A DNA stretch of 14,654 nucleotides, taken from the NCBI GenBank assembly GCA_036377675.1, contig DASUXY010000039.1, positions 1 to 14,654 on the forward strand, read 5' to 3'. Under the pieces are notes generated by a model. The model was not told the DNA's origin, searched no databases, and saw nothing but the letters and a program-made list of their open reading frames with translations. Position numbers and translations under genes: made by a program. This stretch comes from DASUXY01 sp036377675 (GTDB lineage Bacteria > Bacillota > Bacilli > Bacillales > Amphibacillaceae). Of the stretch, positions 1-5,567 are shown piece by piece (within the stretch, counting starts at the first letter, position 1; each line of letters starts with the position of its first letter).

Positions 1-352
1 GATGGTATACAAGTTAACGAAAGATGCAACACCAGAGCAAATGAAGGAGGCCGGTTTAGGTAGTCATTATGCCGATCATGATAAAGCATTATTTTATCAT
101 AATGCGGCAGGAGCGCCATGGACAGCAACGTACATTCAAGCTAAGGGTGACCCAATCGCAGATTTATATGAAGATATCGCTGCTGAAGAAAAAGCACGAG
201 CTACTTATCAATGGCTTATTAACATGTCCGATGATCCCGAGATAAACGATAGTCTGAAATTTTTAAGAGAAAGAGAAATCGTTCATTCGTTACGATTTCA
301 GGAAGCTGTAGAAATATTAAAAGAAGAGAAAAACAAACAAGTGTATTTTTAG
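1..352 (+). CDS. cotJC: Spore coat manganese catalase CotJC, 3' part only
   Basis: The reading frame is open from the window edge, so the 5' part of the gene is missing. The 116 residues visible from base 2 (an internal ATG) match the C-terminal half of CotJC as I recall it; the B. subtilis protein is about 189 residues, so roughly 70 are lost. Visible landmarks are FYHNAAG, the helix DLYEDIAAEEKARATYQWL, and the second helix REREIVHSLRF. Each helix carries Glu/His positions that serve as manganese ligands in dimanganese catalases. CotJC is made in the mother cell and built into the inner spore coat, normally as the last gene of cotJABC. Identity is firm; catalase activity is inferred from the family. 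In B. subtilis cotJ is far from recS, so the junction here is a different gene order. No typical U-tract terminator follows the stop. Confidence 0.92.
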   Translation, partial: MVYKLTKDATPEQMKEAGLGSHYADHDKALFYHNAAGAPWTATYIQAKGDPIADLYEDIAAEEKARATYQWLINMSDDPEINDSLKFLREREIVHSLRFQEAVEILKEEKNKQVYF

Positions 353-420
353 CAGAACGATTTCCATTTTATAAAATGAGTTCACAAAAGAGACCTTCAA
401 CTTCCAAAGTCAATTGTTTA

Positions 421-450
421 ATGAAACATAGATATGTACCAATGTTTCAT
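421..450. repeat. 9-bp perfect inverted repeat in the cotJC/ypbE convergent gap
   Basis: ATGAAACAT at 421-429 and ATGTTTCAT at 442-450 are exact reverse complements separated by 12 bases. The dyad lies between two convergent genes and no U-tract follows it on either strand, so it is not a classic intrinsic terminator. It could be an mRNA 3'-end hairpin. Its function is unknown. Confidence 0.5.
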
Positions 451-453
451 GTT

Positions 454-509
454 GACGGGCAGTTATTCTTTCAACATTTTTTCACGTTGAAAAGAAATTA
501 CTGTCCGTT
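454..509. terminator. Long imperfect hairpin at the 3' end of the ypbE-like gene
   Basis: An outer arm at 454-463 (GACGGGCAGT) pairs with 500-509 (ACTGTCCGTT) through eight Watson-Crick and two G-U pairs. Inside it, TTTCAAC at 469-475 pairs with GTTGAAA at 486-492. The structure covers the last codons and stop of the minus-strand gene. It sits where two convergent transcripts should end, so a bidirectional transcript-end role is likely. No U-tract follows on either side, so intrinsic termination is doubtful. Confidence 0.4.
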
Positions 510-776
510 CATTTGCGATACATAGAGCGCACCTATAACAATAATAATCAACAAAATTATAACAAATGTAAATCGTATAAAAGGCATTTTCCACGTTAAA
601 CGAAACCTTGTTTTATTCCTACCATGTATTTCTTTACGAGGTGGCAAATGTAAAACATCAATCTTTACCCTCTCATAAAGGTCGTTTTCGTGATGTTTTG
701 TTTCGTTACCTATTTCCTTCATTAACTGTCGTAGCACATGGGCCTGATCTAGTTCTTCAGCGCTTTTCTTTTCCAA
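498..776 (-). CDS. Short YpbE-like single-pass membrane protein without LysM
   Basis: This gene encodes 92 residues. A charged, cytoplasmic-looking N-terminus (about residues 1-62) contains a DVLHLPPRKEIHG stretch. One transmembrane helix follows at about 68-86, rich in Ile and Val, and the protein ends seven or so residues later with QMNGQ. The start is TTG at 776: the ypbD stop is in the same frame 15 bases upstream and no other start lies between, and GAGGTG sits 8 bases before it. It occupies the place of ypbE after ypbD, and the LPPR-type juxtamembrane segment resembles my memory of YpbE. B. subtilis YpbE is about 240 residues with an extracytoplasmic LysM domain, which is absent here; translation beyond the stop shows none. 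It is either a reduced YpbE or an unrelated small membrane protein. Function is unknown. Confidence 0.7.
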   Translation of the reverse strand: MEKKSAEELDQAHVLRQLMKEIGNETKHHENDLYERVKIDVLHLPPRKEIHGRNKTRFRLTWKMPFIRFTFVIILLIIIVIGALYVSQMNGQ

Positions 777-788
777 TTGTTCAGCACC

Positions 789-1355
789 TCACTTTTTAAA
801 ATAGATGATCAATCCTAACAAAACATCAATCGTAAAATGAGAAGTAATCGTCACAAGTAAATTCCCAGTAACTTCAAAAATGTATCCTATTAAAAAACTA
901 ACAAAAAGTACGGAAATTAACAAGAGCGGTTTTTTTAAATATCGGATGTGGACAAGCGCAAACAACGTACTCGCAAACACATAGCCGAACACAGTTTGAA
1001 TTACCCCTCGGAACAAAAATTCTTCAGAAATTGCAATGAGCAATGTTACGCCGATAATTTCTGGAATGGATAAACTTGTAAATATTCTTTCGTTAATACC
1101 TCCATCATCATAAAACCGTTTAGGAATTGTTTTCATGATCATTAAATCGATACTAACTACCAATAATCCTGAAAAAATCCCGTAATAAACGATTTCACGC
1201 CACTGCCAATTAAAATACAATTGCCAATCCGTTAGATTGTCAAATAAAAAAACACTTAAAACGAATGCGATCGATATAAATAAGAGTTGAGAGAATACAA
1301 GTGATTTTTTTACCTCTTGATCTGACATTTGTTTAATGATTTCACTTTGATTCAT
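789..1355 (-). CDS. ypbD: CPBP-family intramembrane protein YpbD (Rce1/CAAX protease-like)
   Basis: The product has 188 residues and several hydrophobic segments (about 23-38, 56-73, 98-110, 118-135, 143-162, 164-185). It carries the three CPBP (ABI) signature motifs: EEFLFR at 111-116, FxxxH at 132-136 and HxxxD at 173-177. In studied family members these Glu and His residues form an intramembrane glutamic-protease site, as in Rce1. The substrate of YpbD is not known to me. ATG at 1355 is preferred because GGGGA lies 5 bases upstream; an in-frame TTG at 1367 has no ribosome binding site. The start codon lies inside the end of recQ, with a 14-base overlap, so translation is probably coupled. 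The gene is the third in the ypbB-recQ-ypbD-ypbE-like cluster. Confidence 0.88.
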   Translation of the reverse strand: MNQSEIIKQMSDQEVKKSLVFSQLLFISIAFVLSVFLFDNLTDWQLYFNWQWREIVYYGIFSGLLVVSIDLMIMKTIPKRFYDDGGINERIFTSLSIPEIIGVTLLIAISEEFLFRGVIQTVFGYVFASTLFALVHIRYLKKPLLLISVLFVSFLIGYIFEVTGNLLVTITSHFTIDVLLGLIIYFKK

Positions 1356-2910
1356 GTAAATCCCCAATCAAAAGTAATTTTTTTAGTTTATCTTCCCAAT
1401 GATTTTCGGAATAATATGTTGTTGAATGGTGAACGATCGTTTCTGGAGGTTTCCATGCCTGTAATGAAAATCCACAGTTACTACAACATTGGTCCGCAGG
1501 TTCTGTATAAGATGATTGAAAATGTTTATATAAATGTTTGCGTAAACAGTCCTTCTCATGAATCCAGGCCATCATGTCTGTTAATTTTTCTTTTTTATGT
1601 TGCAACCGCTGTTGTTGAAACTGCTTAATATGTTGAAACGCTTGCTGCCAGTTTTCCTCATCGTATAAGACGACGTTTTCATCGACCATACCATGTTTCG
1701 CAAATTGATGATATAAAAATCGCCATTGCACTGTGCTTACTTGAAAAAGTGTTGCTAAACTTTCCTCATCAGCAGGGAGTTCTTCTTTACGACGCGCAAA
1801 ATCGTTTAACATTCGAAAGGTGAAGATAAGTTCTTCCTCTGATGGGAGCTCATTTTCAATAATATGTTTCGGCAAACATTCATCATTTTTTTCGTACAAC
1901 AATATACTCACACTAGCCTGGCCATCTCTTCCAGCCCTTCCAACTTCTTGAATGTAAGACTCAAGTTGGGAAGGCATGTGGTAATGAATGATTAAACGAA
2001 TATTATTTTTATCAATTCCCATACCGAAAGCACTTGTACAACAAATAATGTCTAATTGATCATTCATAAACTGTTGCTGAATCGAGATTCGATCGACGGA
2101 ATCCATTCCCCCGTGATAAAAAGCGATGCGACGATTCGATAGCCTTTGTGAAAGTTCGAAAGAAAAATCTTCTGTTAACTGTCGGCTGGAAAAGTAAATT
2201 AATGTAGGCACTCGATAATGTGAAACAAAGTTTACAATCACATCTATTTTTTCTTTTTCATCGTTTACTTTTTTTACTGAAAAAGCAATGTTTGGACGAT
2301 CGATTGGATAAATGTGTCGCACCATATGGGGCACGTTAAGCGCTTTAATAATATCTGCTTGGATCGTACGTGTTGCCGTAGCACTTAAAGCTAACACAGT
2401 CGGATGATGGAATCGTTCAATCAACGGAGAAAGCTTTAAATAATCAGGCCGAAATTCATGTCCCCATTGAGAAATGCAATGTGCTTCATCCACGACAAAT
2501 AAGCTGATCTCGATTTGATCTAAATAACGAAGAAAAACTTGGTTTTGCAACAGTTCCGGTGAAGCATAGACAAGTTTATAATGAGCGAGCTGTTGATAAA
2601 TCTTTTTCTTTTCTACAGGACTTACAAAACTGTTTAAAGCGACAACTGATTTGAAACCATTCGCTTTTAACTGTTTGACTTGGTCAATCATCAATGCAAT
2701 GAGCGGAGAGACGACAATCGTTGTGCCTCGTAACAGCATCGCTGGTAATTGATAACAGATTGATTTACCGGATCCAGTCGGTAAAACGCCTAATACATCC
2801 TTTCCTTTCATCACATCATTGATAATTTCTTTTTGTCCCATTCGAAAAGAAGGATAGCCAAAATACGATTGTAAATAATCTTCCAATTGACTCTCATCTC
2901 TCATCATCAT
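1342..2910 (-). CDS. recS: ATP-dependent DNA helicase, short RecQ type (RecS)
   Basis: This is a 3'-5' superfamily 2 DNA helicase of 522 residues. Visible motifs are Walker A PTGSGKS at 44-50, DEAH at 141-144, SAT at 176-178, the AFGMGID segment near 294-300, and QEVGRAGRDG at 321-330 with the arginine fingers. A zinc-binding region has Cys455, Cys475, Cys476 and Cys479. After it only about 40 residues remain, so no HRDC domain is present and any winged-helix region is minimal. This is the short form, like B. subtilis RecS (about 496 residues) rather than RecQ. Three consecutive ATG codons (2910, 2907, 2904) follow AAGGTG; the second or third has the best spacing. They overlap the ypbB end by 11-17 bases, so translation is coupled. 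A role in recombination and fork repair is inferred from the family. Confidence 0.95.
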   Translation of the reverse strand: MMMRDESQLEDYLQSYFGYPSFRMGQKEIINDVMKGKDVLGVLPTGSGKSICYQLPAMLLRGTTIVVSPLIALMIDQVKQLKANGFKSVVALNSFVSPVEKKKIYQQLAHYKLVYASPELLQNQVFLRYLDQIEISLFVVDEAHCISQWGHEFRPDYLKLSPLIERFHHPTVLALSATATRTIQADIIKALNVPHMVRHIYPIDRPNIAFSVKKVNDEKEKIDVIVNFVSHYRVPTLIYFSSRQLTEDFSFELSQRLSNRRIAFYHGGMDSVDRISIQQQFMNDQLDIICCTSAFGMGIDKNNIRLIIHYHMPSQLESYIQEVGRAGRDGQASVSILLYEKNDECLPKHIIENELPSEEELIFTFRMLNDFARRKEELPADEESLATLFQVSTVQWRFLYHQFAKHGMVDENVVLYDEENWQQAFQHIKQFQQQRLQHKKEKLTDMMAWIHEKDCLRKHLYKHFQSSYTEPADQCCSNCGFSLQAWKPPETIVHHSTTYYSENHWEDKLKKLLLIGDLHESK

Positions 2911-3973
2911 ATTCACCTTGCATTCTGTCCATTTGAGCGAGTACGAGACGAATTTGAAAATAAGTAATCTCTTCAGAAACTGCACGTTTTATTTCTTTTA
3001 ATTGTGACGTTTTTGCTTCTTGTGTAGCCTGGACAATCTCCCGTTGATCATCTTGATCGACATAATCTTCGACGGGAAAAGTTGAATCGAATAAGGAAAT
3101 TTCCACAAAATGATCACAGATTGTATTTTTCTTCAATTGTCTAATCTGCGAAATTTGTTCAATCGTATAACCTTTTTTAAAAAGTTTATATGTCGTTTCC
3201 GCAGTTTTCGTAATAAAATGATTCATCGGCAAATCACGAATTAAATGTGGTAAAATTTTCAGCCGACGATTACGTTCATGAGCCGTTTGTAACACTTTGT
3301 GTGTGATGGCGACTGTCAACAATTGAACATCTTCTCTCGTTACGTGATATTTTCTTGCAAGTTGCTCCGTACTAAGACCGTACTGCTTATACCCAGTAAA
3401 ACAGTCGATAAAAAACTCAGCTTCACGGTTTTTTAACTGAGAGAGTATTGCATGTAAATCATCATAGAGATATTGTAACATCCACTGAGCGTCGATGTTT
3501 TTATAATATATATAAAATGATTTCACCCAGGAAGTAATGTGTAAATCATCAATTATCGGTATGAATGACAGATGATTCATTGAACTATTCGTATAGGTTT
3601 GAATGAGTAAGCGAATTCGATCGAAAAAAATCGAAGCGATATGATGATAGTGAAACCCATGAAAGTAATGAAACGGAAATGTCTCAAGGAGTTGACGTAA
3701 ATATCCCTCACCTTGGCCACTAACGATCAATCCCGCATCGTTTGTCGATTGTTGTAATAACCCCTCTCGCTTTAATTGAGTCACTCTTTGATCGAAAACA
3801 TTCCTTCCCAACGACCGATTCGTCCCATAATAATGTTCAAGATGAAAGATTCGTGCATCATGAACGGTTTGAATCGATCTCTTTCCTCGTAAAATGTAAT
3901 ATACAGCCGATACACTACGAGCTGCTTTAATGTTACGGACACACTGTAAAATAAGTCCATTTAAAAACAACAT
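2894..3973 (-). CDS. ypbB: YpbB, helix-turn-helix partner protein of RecS
   Basis: The product has 359 residues and matches YpbB by position and by its start region, MLFLNGLILQCVRNIKAARS. The C-terminal part, about residues 235-310, holds the segment TTYKLFKKGYTIEQISQIRQ, which looks like the HTH_40 winged-helix module found fused to the C-terminus of some RecQ helicases. Here that module is on a separate protein whose gene overlaps recS. This suggests, by inference, that YpbB supplies DNA or protein contacts for the short helicase. ATG at 3973 is chosen because AGGGGGGAG lies just upstream and the N-terminus aligns with remembered homologues. An ATG at 3988, with AAGGA 7 bases upstream, is a real alternative, and a GTG at 4006 is less likely. 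Biochemical function is unknown. Confidence 0.85.
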   Translation of the reverse strand: MLFLNGLILQCVRNIKAARSVSAVYYILRGKRSIQTVHDARIFHLEHYYGTNRSLGRNVFDQRVTQLKREGLLQQSTNDAGLIVSGQGEGYLRQLLETFPFHYFHGFHYHHIASIFFDRIRLLIQTYTNSSMNHLSFIPIIDDLHITSWVKSFYIYYKNIDAQWMLQYLYDDLHAILSQLKNREAEFFIDCFTGYKQYGLSTEQLARKYHVTREDVQLLTVAITHKVLQTAHERNRRLKILPHLIRDLPMNHFITKTAETTYKLFKKGYTIEQISQIRQLKKNTICDHFVEISLFDSTFPVEDYVDQDDQREIVQATQEAKTSQLKEIKRAVSEEITYFQIRLVLAQMDRMQGEYDDER

Positions 3974-4021
3974 TCGCTCCCCCCTCATAATCATTTCCTT
4001 ACTCACATCACTGTATAAGAA

Positions 4022-4050
4022 TTGAAATCAACTATCGTGAGGTTTACAAT
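4022..4050 (+). promoter_or_regulatory. SigA-type promoter of fer
   Basis: TTGAAA at 4022-4027 and TACAAT at 4045-4050 are separated by 17 bases; each hexamer differs from consensus at one position. Transcription would start near 4057, giving a leader of about 65 bases before the fer start at 4121. Confidence 0.75.
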
Positions 4051-4061
4051 GGAGACGATAG
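4032..4061. promoter_or_regulatory. Dyad around the fer -10 box, possible operator
   Basis: CTATCGT at 4032-4038 and ACGATAG at 4055-4061 form a perfect 7-bp inverted repeat with a 16-base spacer. The centre falls on the -10 hexamer at 4045-4050. A repressor bound there would block RNA polymerase. I do not recognise the half-site. Confidence 0.35.
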
Positions 4062-4080
4062 ATGCGACAGCCTAAGACGT

Positions 4081-4108
4081 TTACGAAGATAAATATGCAA
4101 GTTCGTAA
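4081..4108 (+). promoter_or_regulatory. Hairpin next to the fer ribosome binding site
   Basis: TTACGAA at 4081-4087 pairs exactly with TTCGTAA at 4102-4108. The right arm ends in the first two bases of the AAGGAGG Shine-Dalgarno (4107-4113). The stem could shape ribosome access, but it is short and AU-rich. Confidence 0.3.
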
Positions 4109-4120
4109 GGAGGAGATTTC

Positions 4121-4390
4121 TTGCTCAAAAAATATACACGAGTAGATCAAGAAACATGTATTGCTTGCGGAGCATGTGGTATAAATGCACCTCTCGTATT
4201 CAATTATAACGAGGAAGGCATTGCCTACGTTATGCTCGATCAAAATTTAGGAACAACTGAAATTCCAGAACAATTCGAAGAAGATGTATTAGCAGCGTAT
4301 TTAGACTGTCCAAGCGAGTCTATTAAAATATCGGATAACCCTTTTAAGAGTCGAATACAAGTTAAAAAAGATAAATCTTTTTATTTATAA
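4121..4390 (+). CDS. fer: Ferredoxin with one [4Fe-4S] cluster
   Basis: This is a soluble cytoplasmic electron carrier of 89 residues. The cluster ligands are Cys13, Cys16 and Cys19 in CIACGAC and Cys63 in the CP motif, as in Bacillus-type single-cluster ferredoxins. The second cluster site of clostridial ferredoxins is missing, as expected. The start is TTG at 4121 with AAGGAGG 7 bases upstream, and it aligns with the usual N-terminus. Bacillus homologues are about 82 residues with an acidic tail. Here the last 15 residues (from about 75) are basic, with Lys76, Arg78, Lys82, Lys83 and Lys85, and run longer; this could change partner binding. It diverges from ypbB, as in B. subtilis. In the genus ferredoxin is known to feed electrons to cytochrome P450 and desaturase reactions; partners here are not visible. 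Confidence 0.95.
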   Translation: MLKKYTRVDQETCIACGACGINAPLVFNYNEEGIAYVMLDQNLGTTEIPEQFEEDVLAAYLDCPSESIKISDNPFKSRIQVKKDKSFYL

Positions 4391-4444
4391 ATCCATTGAA
4401 ATTGTATGTTTAGTATACCACTTAGCAACCCCGACACCAAGAAC

Positions 4445-4474
4445 AAATACCCACTGTCAATCAGTCGGTATTTT
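4445..4474. terminator. Bidirectional terminator between fer and the S-component gene
   Basis: AAATACC at 4445-4451 and ACTG at 4453-4456 pair with CAGT at 4462-4465 and GGTATTT at 4467-4473. This gives 11 pairs with one C-C mismatch (G-G on the other strand) and a five-base loop. On the minus strand the stem is followed by a U-rich TTTGTTCTT; on the plus strand by TTTT. The hairpin includes the stop codon of the minus-strand gene and ends two convergent units. Confidence 0.65.
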
Positions 4475-4985
4475 GAATAGAAAATCGATTCTTTGCATAT
4501 TTTCGCAAAAAATAGGAGATTATTGGATAAAGTAGAATTATAAAGATTGCATTACCGATCGCATGATATGTGTCAAATGGTAATCCAGCTAAATAATATG
4601 GAAGAAATTTTCCAGCCACTTGATAATTCGTTAACGAGATGACAAACCCATAAAAATATCCACTAACAATAGACAATAAAACGATACGATATAAAGGTAT
4701 TTTTTGTGAATACTTCCCGATAATTCCGCTTATGAATCCAATCAACGCCCATGAAATAACTTGCCAAATCGTCCAAATCCCCATACCTAAAATCATATTG
4801 GATAAAAAGGTTGTTACTAAAGAGAGAATGATAGCAGCAAGAGGGCCTAAGATGATTCCGCTAATGATAATAATCGACGTAACGGGTTGTACGTTCGGTA
4901 AAAAGCTAAAGACTGCTCGACCTACGACAGCAAGTGCTGCCAGAAACGCGAGCAATGTTAATTTATATGTGTTCACACCTTTCAT
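4461..4985 (-). CDS. ECF transporter S component (substrate-binding membrane subunit)
   Basis: The product has about 174 residues and six predicted membrane helices: about 6-28, 34-52, 54-70, 72-90, 101-121 and 142-164. In the first helix LLAFLAALA carries the Ala-x-x-x-Ala pattern that S components use to dock on the shared EcfT subunit. Size, topology and this motif indicate the vitamin-binding subunit of an energy-coupling factor importer that borrows EcfA/EcfA'/EcfT encoded elsewhere. The sequence does not resemble the riboflavin subunit RibU as I remember it, so the substrate is open. The neighbouring DUF4430 lipoprotein hints at a cobalamin-like ligand. ATG at 4985 overlaps the upstream stop as ATGA, typical of translational coupling. 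ATG at 4991 is an alternative, and neither has a strong ribosome binding site. Confidence 0.75.
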   Translation of the reverse strand: MKGVNTYKLTLLAFLAALAVVGRAVFSFLPNVQPVTSIIIISGIILGPLAAIILSLVTTFLSNMILGMGIWTIWQVISWALIGFISGIIGKYSQKIPLYRIVLLSIVSGYFYGFVISLTNYQVAGKFLPYYLAGLPFDTYHAIGNAIFIILLYPIISYFLRKYAKNRFSIQNTD

Positions 4986-5410
4986 TCCCATGCTTGTAAA
5001 TCGAAGGTTACTTCATCACCAGGACTCAATTCGAATTCATTCGCCCCAACTGAAGCTATTTCACCATTTACAAAGTACATCCACGCTTTTTCTTCCCCTT
5101 CTTCAGGTGCTACCCCTTCAATAGATGTAATGAAACCATCTTCTTCTTCAATTTCAAAATGTTCTTTTAAAACATCCATTAAAACAGCGTCTTCTTCGAT
5201 CGGAACTTCTTGCTCGATAATCATTTTTTCTCCTTCATCTTTAGAAACCGTAATGACAACTGTTTCTTCTTTTTCTAATGTATCTTCATTTTCTGTTTGT
5301 TCGATCCGACTATTCGTTGTCTCCTGTGACTCATCTTGATCTGCAACACACCCCGTAACTAATCCAACCATTAAAATCATCATAAAAAAACGAAGCAACC
5401 ATTTGTTCAT
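4982..5410 (-). CDS. Lipoprotein with DUF4430 (transcobalamin-like C-terminal) domain
   Basis: The product has 142 residues. The N-terminus MNKWLLRFFM is followed by a hydrophobic stretch and the lipobox LVTGC, so Cys21 should be lipidated and the protein anchored outside the membrane. Residues about 22-48 are a polar, acidic linker. From about 50 to the end lies a small beta-rich domain with MDVLKEHF, GFITSIEGV, AWMYFVNGE and SPGDEVTF, the pattern of DUF4430. Pfam relates this domain to the C-terminal beta domain of intrinsic factor and transcobalamin. ATG at 5410 has AAGGAAGGG 6 bases upstream, which decides against the in-frame ATG at 5434. It overlaps the S-component gene and likely delivers or retains that transporter's ligand; the ligand is not proven. 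Confidence 0.85.
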   Translation of the reverse strand: MNKWLLRFFMMILMVGLVTGCVADQDESQETTNSRIEQTENEDTLEKEETVVITVSKDEGEKMIIEQEVPIEEDAVLMDVLKEHFEIEEEDGFITSIEGVAPEEGEEKAWMYFVNGEIASVGANEFELSPGDEVTFDLQAWE

Positions 5411-5440
5411 ATTTTTCCCTTCCTTTATTTTCATTTATGT

Positions 5441-5516
5441 ACGAACGGAAAAAGCATCCCTTTGCTCAGTCAGCTTTGAAGAAGACTCAACAAAGCTGTT
5501 CGCTTCGTCCGTTCGC
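5441..5516 (-). promoter_or_regulatory. Structured mRNA leader with two exclusive folds (candidate RNA switch)
   Basis: In the minus-strand RNA, 5508-5516 pairs with 5441-5449 (nine pairs including one G-U). This outer stem is extended by AAGC/GCUU between 5502-5505 and 5452-5455. Inside it, CAGCUUUG (5498-5491) pairs exactly with CAAAGCUG (5478-5471). Alternatively, CUUUGUUGAGUC (5495-5484) can pair with GACUGAGCAAAG (5471-5460) through ten Watson-Crick pairs, one G-U and one mismatch, which would break the inner stem. I match it to no riboswitch class; it lacks a cobalamin-box-like sequence. Confidence 0.45.
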
Positions 5517-5527
5517 TTATACTGCTT

Positions 5528-5557
5528 ATCGTAGCATAATTGAAATAACGTACACAA
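5528..5557 (-). promoter_or_regulatory. Extended -10 promoter of the DUF4430/S-component unit
   Basis: On the minus strand TTGTGT (5557-5552) is followed after 18 bases by TACGAT (5533-5528), preceded by TGC, which gives an extended -10 element TGnTAnnAT. Transcription would start near 5521, leaving a leader of about 110 bases that holds the hairpins described at 5441-5516. Confidence 0.5.
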
Positions 5558-5567
5558 GATGCGATAT

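Noticed and set aside
365..378. 14-base palindrome CATTTTATAAAATG after cotJC as a terminator
   Set aside because: It has no loop, a very AT-rich stem and no U-tract; such palindromes are common by chance in AT-rich spacers.
3974..4060. Promoter for ypbB on the minus strand (TTATAC or TATACA as -10)
   Set aside because: No acceptable -35 is found at 16-18 bases spacing; the ypbB promoter must be here but I cannot locate it.
4461..4991. Calling the S component RibU (FmnP) because that gene lies near fer in B. subtilis
   Set aside because: The helix sequences do not resemble RibU as I recall it; only the topology and docking motif are shared, so the substrate is left open.
5411..5530. Cobalamin riboswitch upstream of the DUF4430/S-component genes
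   Set aside because: The leader is only about 110 bases and I see no B12-box-like sequence or the expected multi-helix core; only an unclassified structured leader can be supported.
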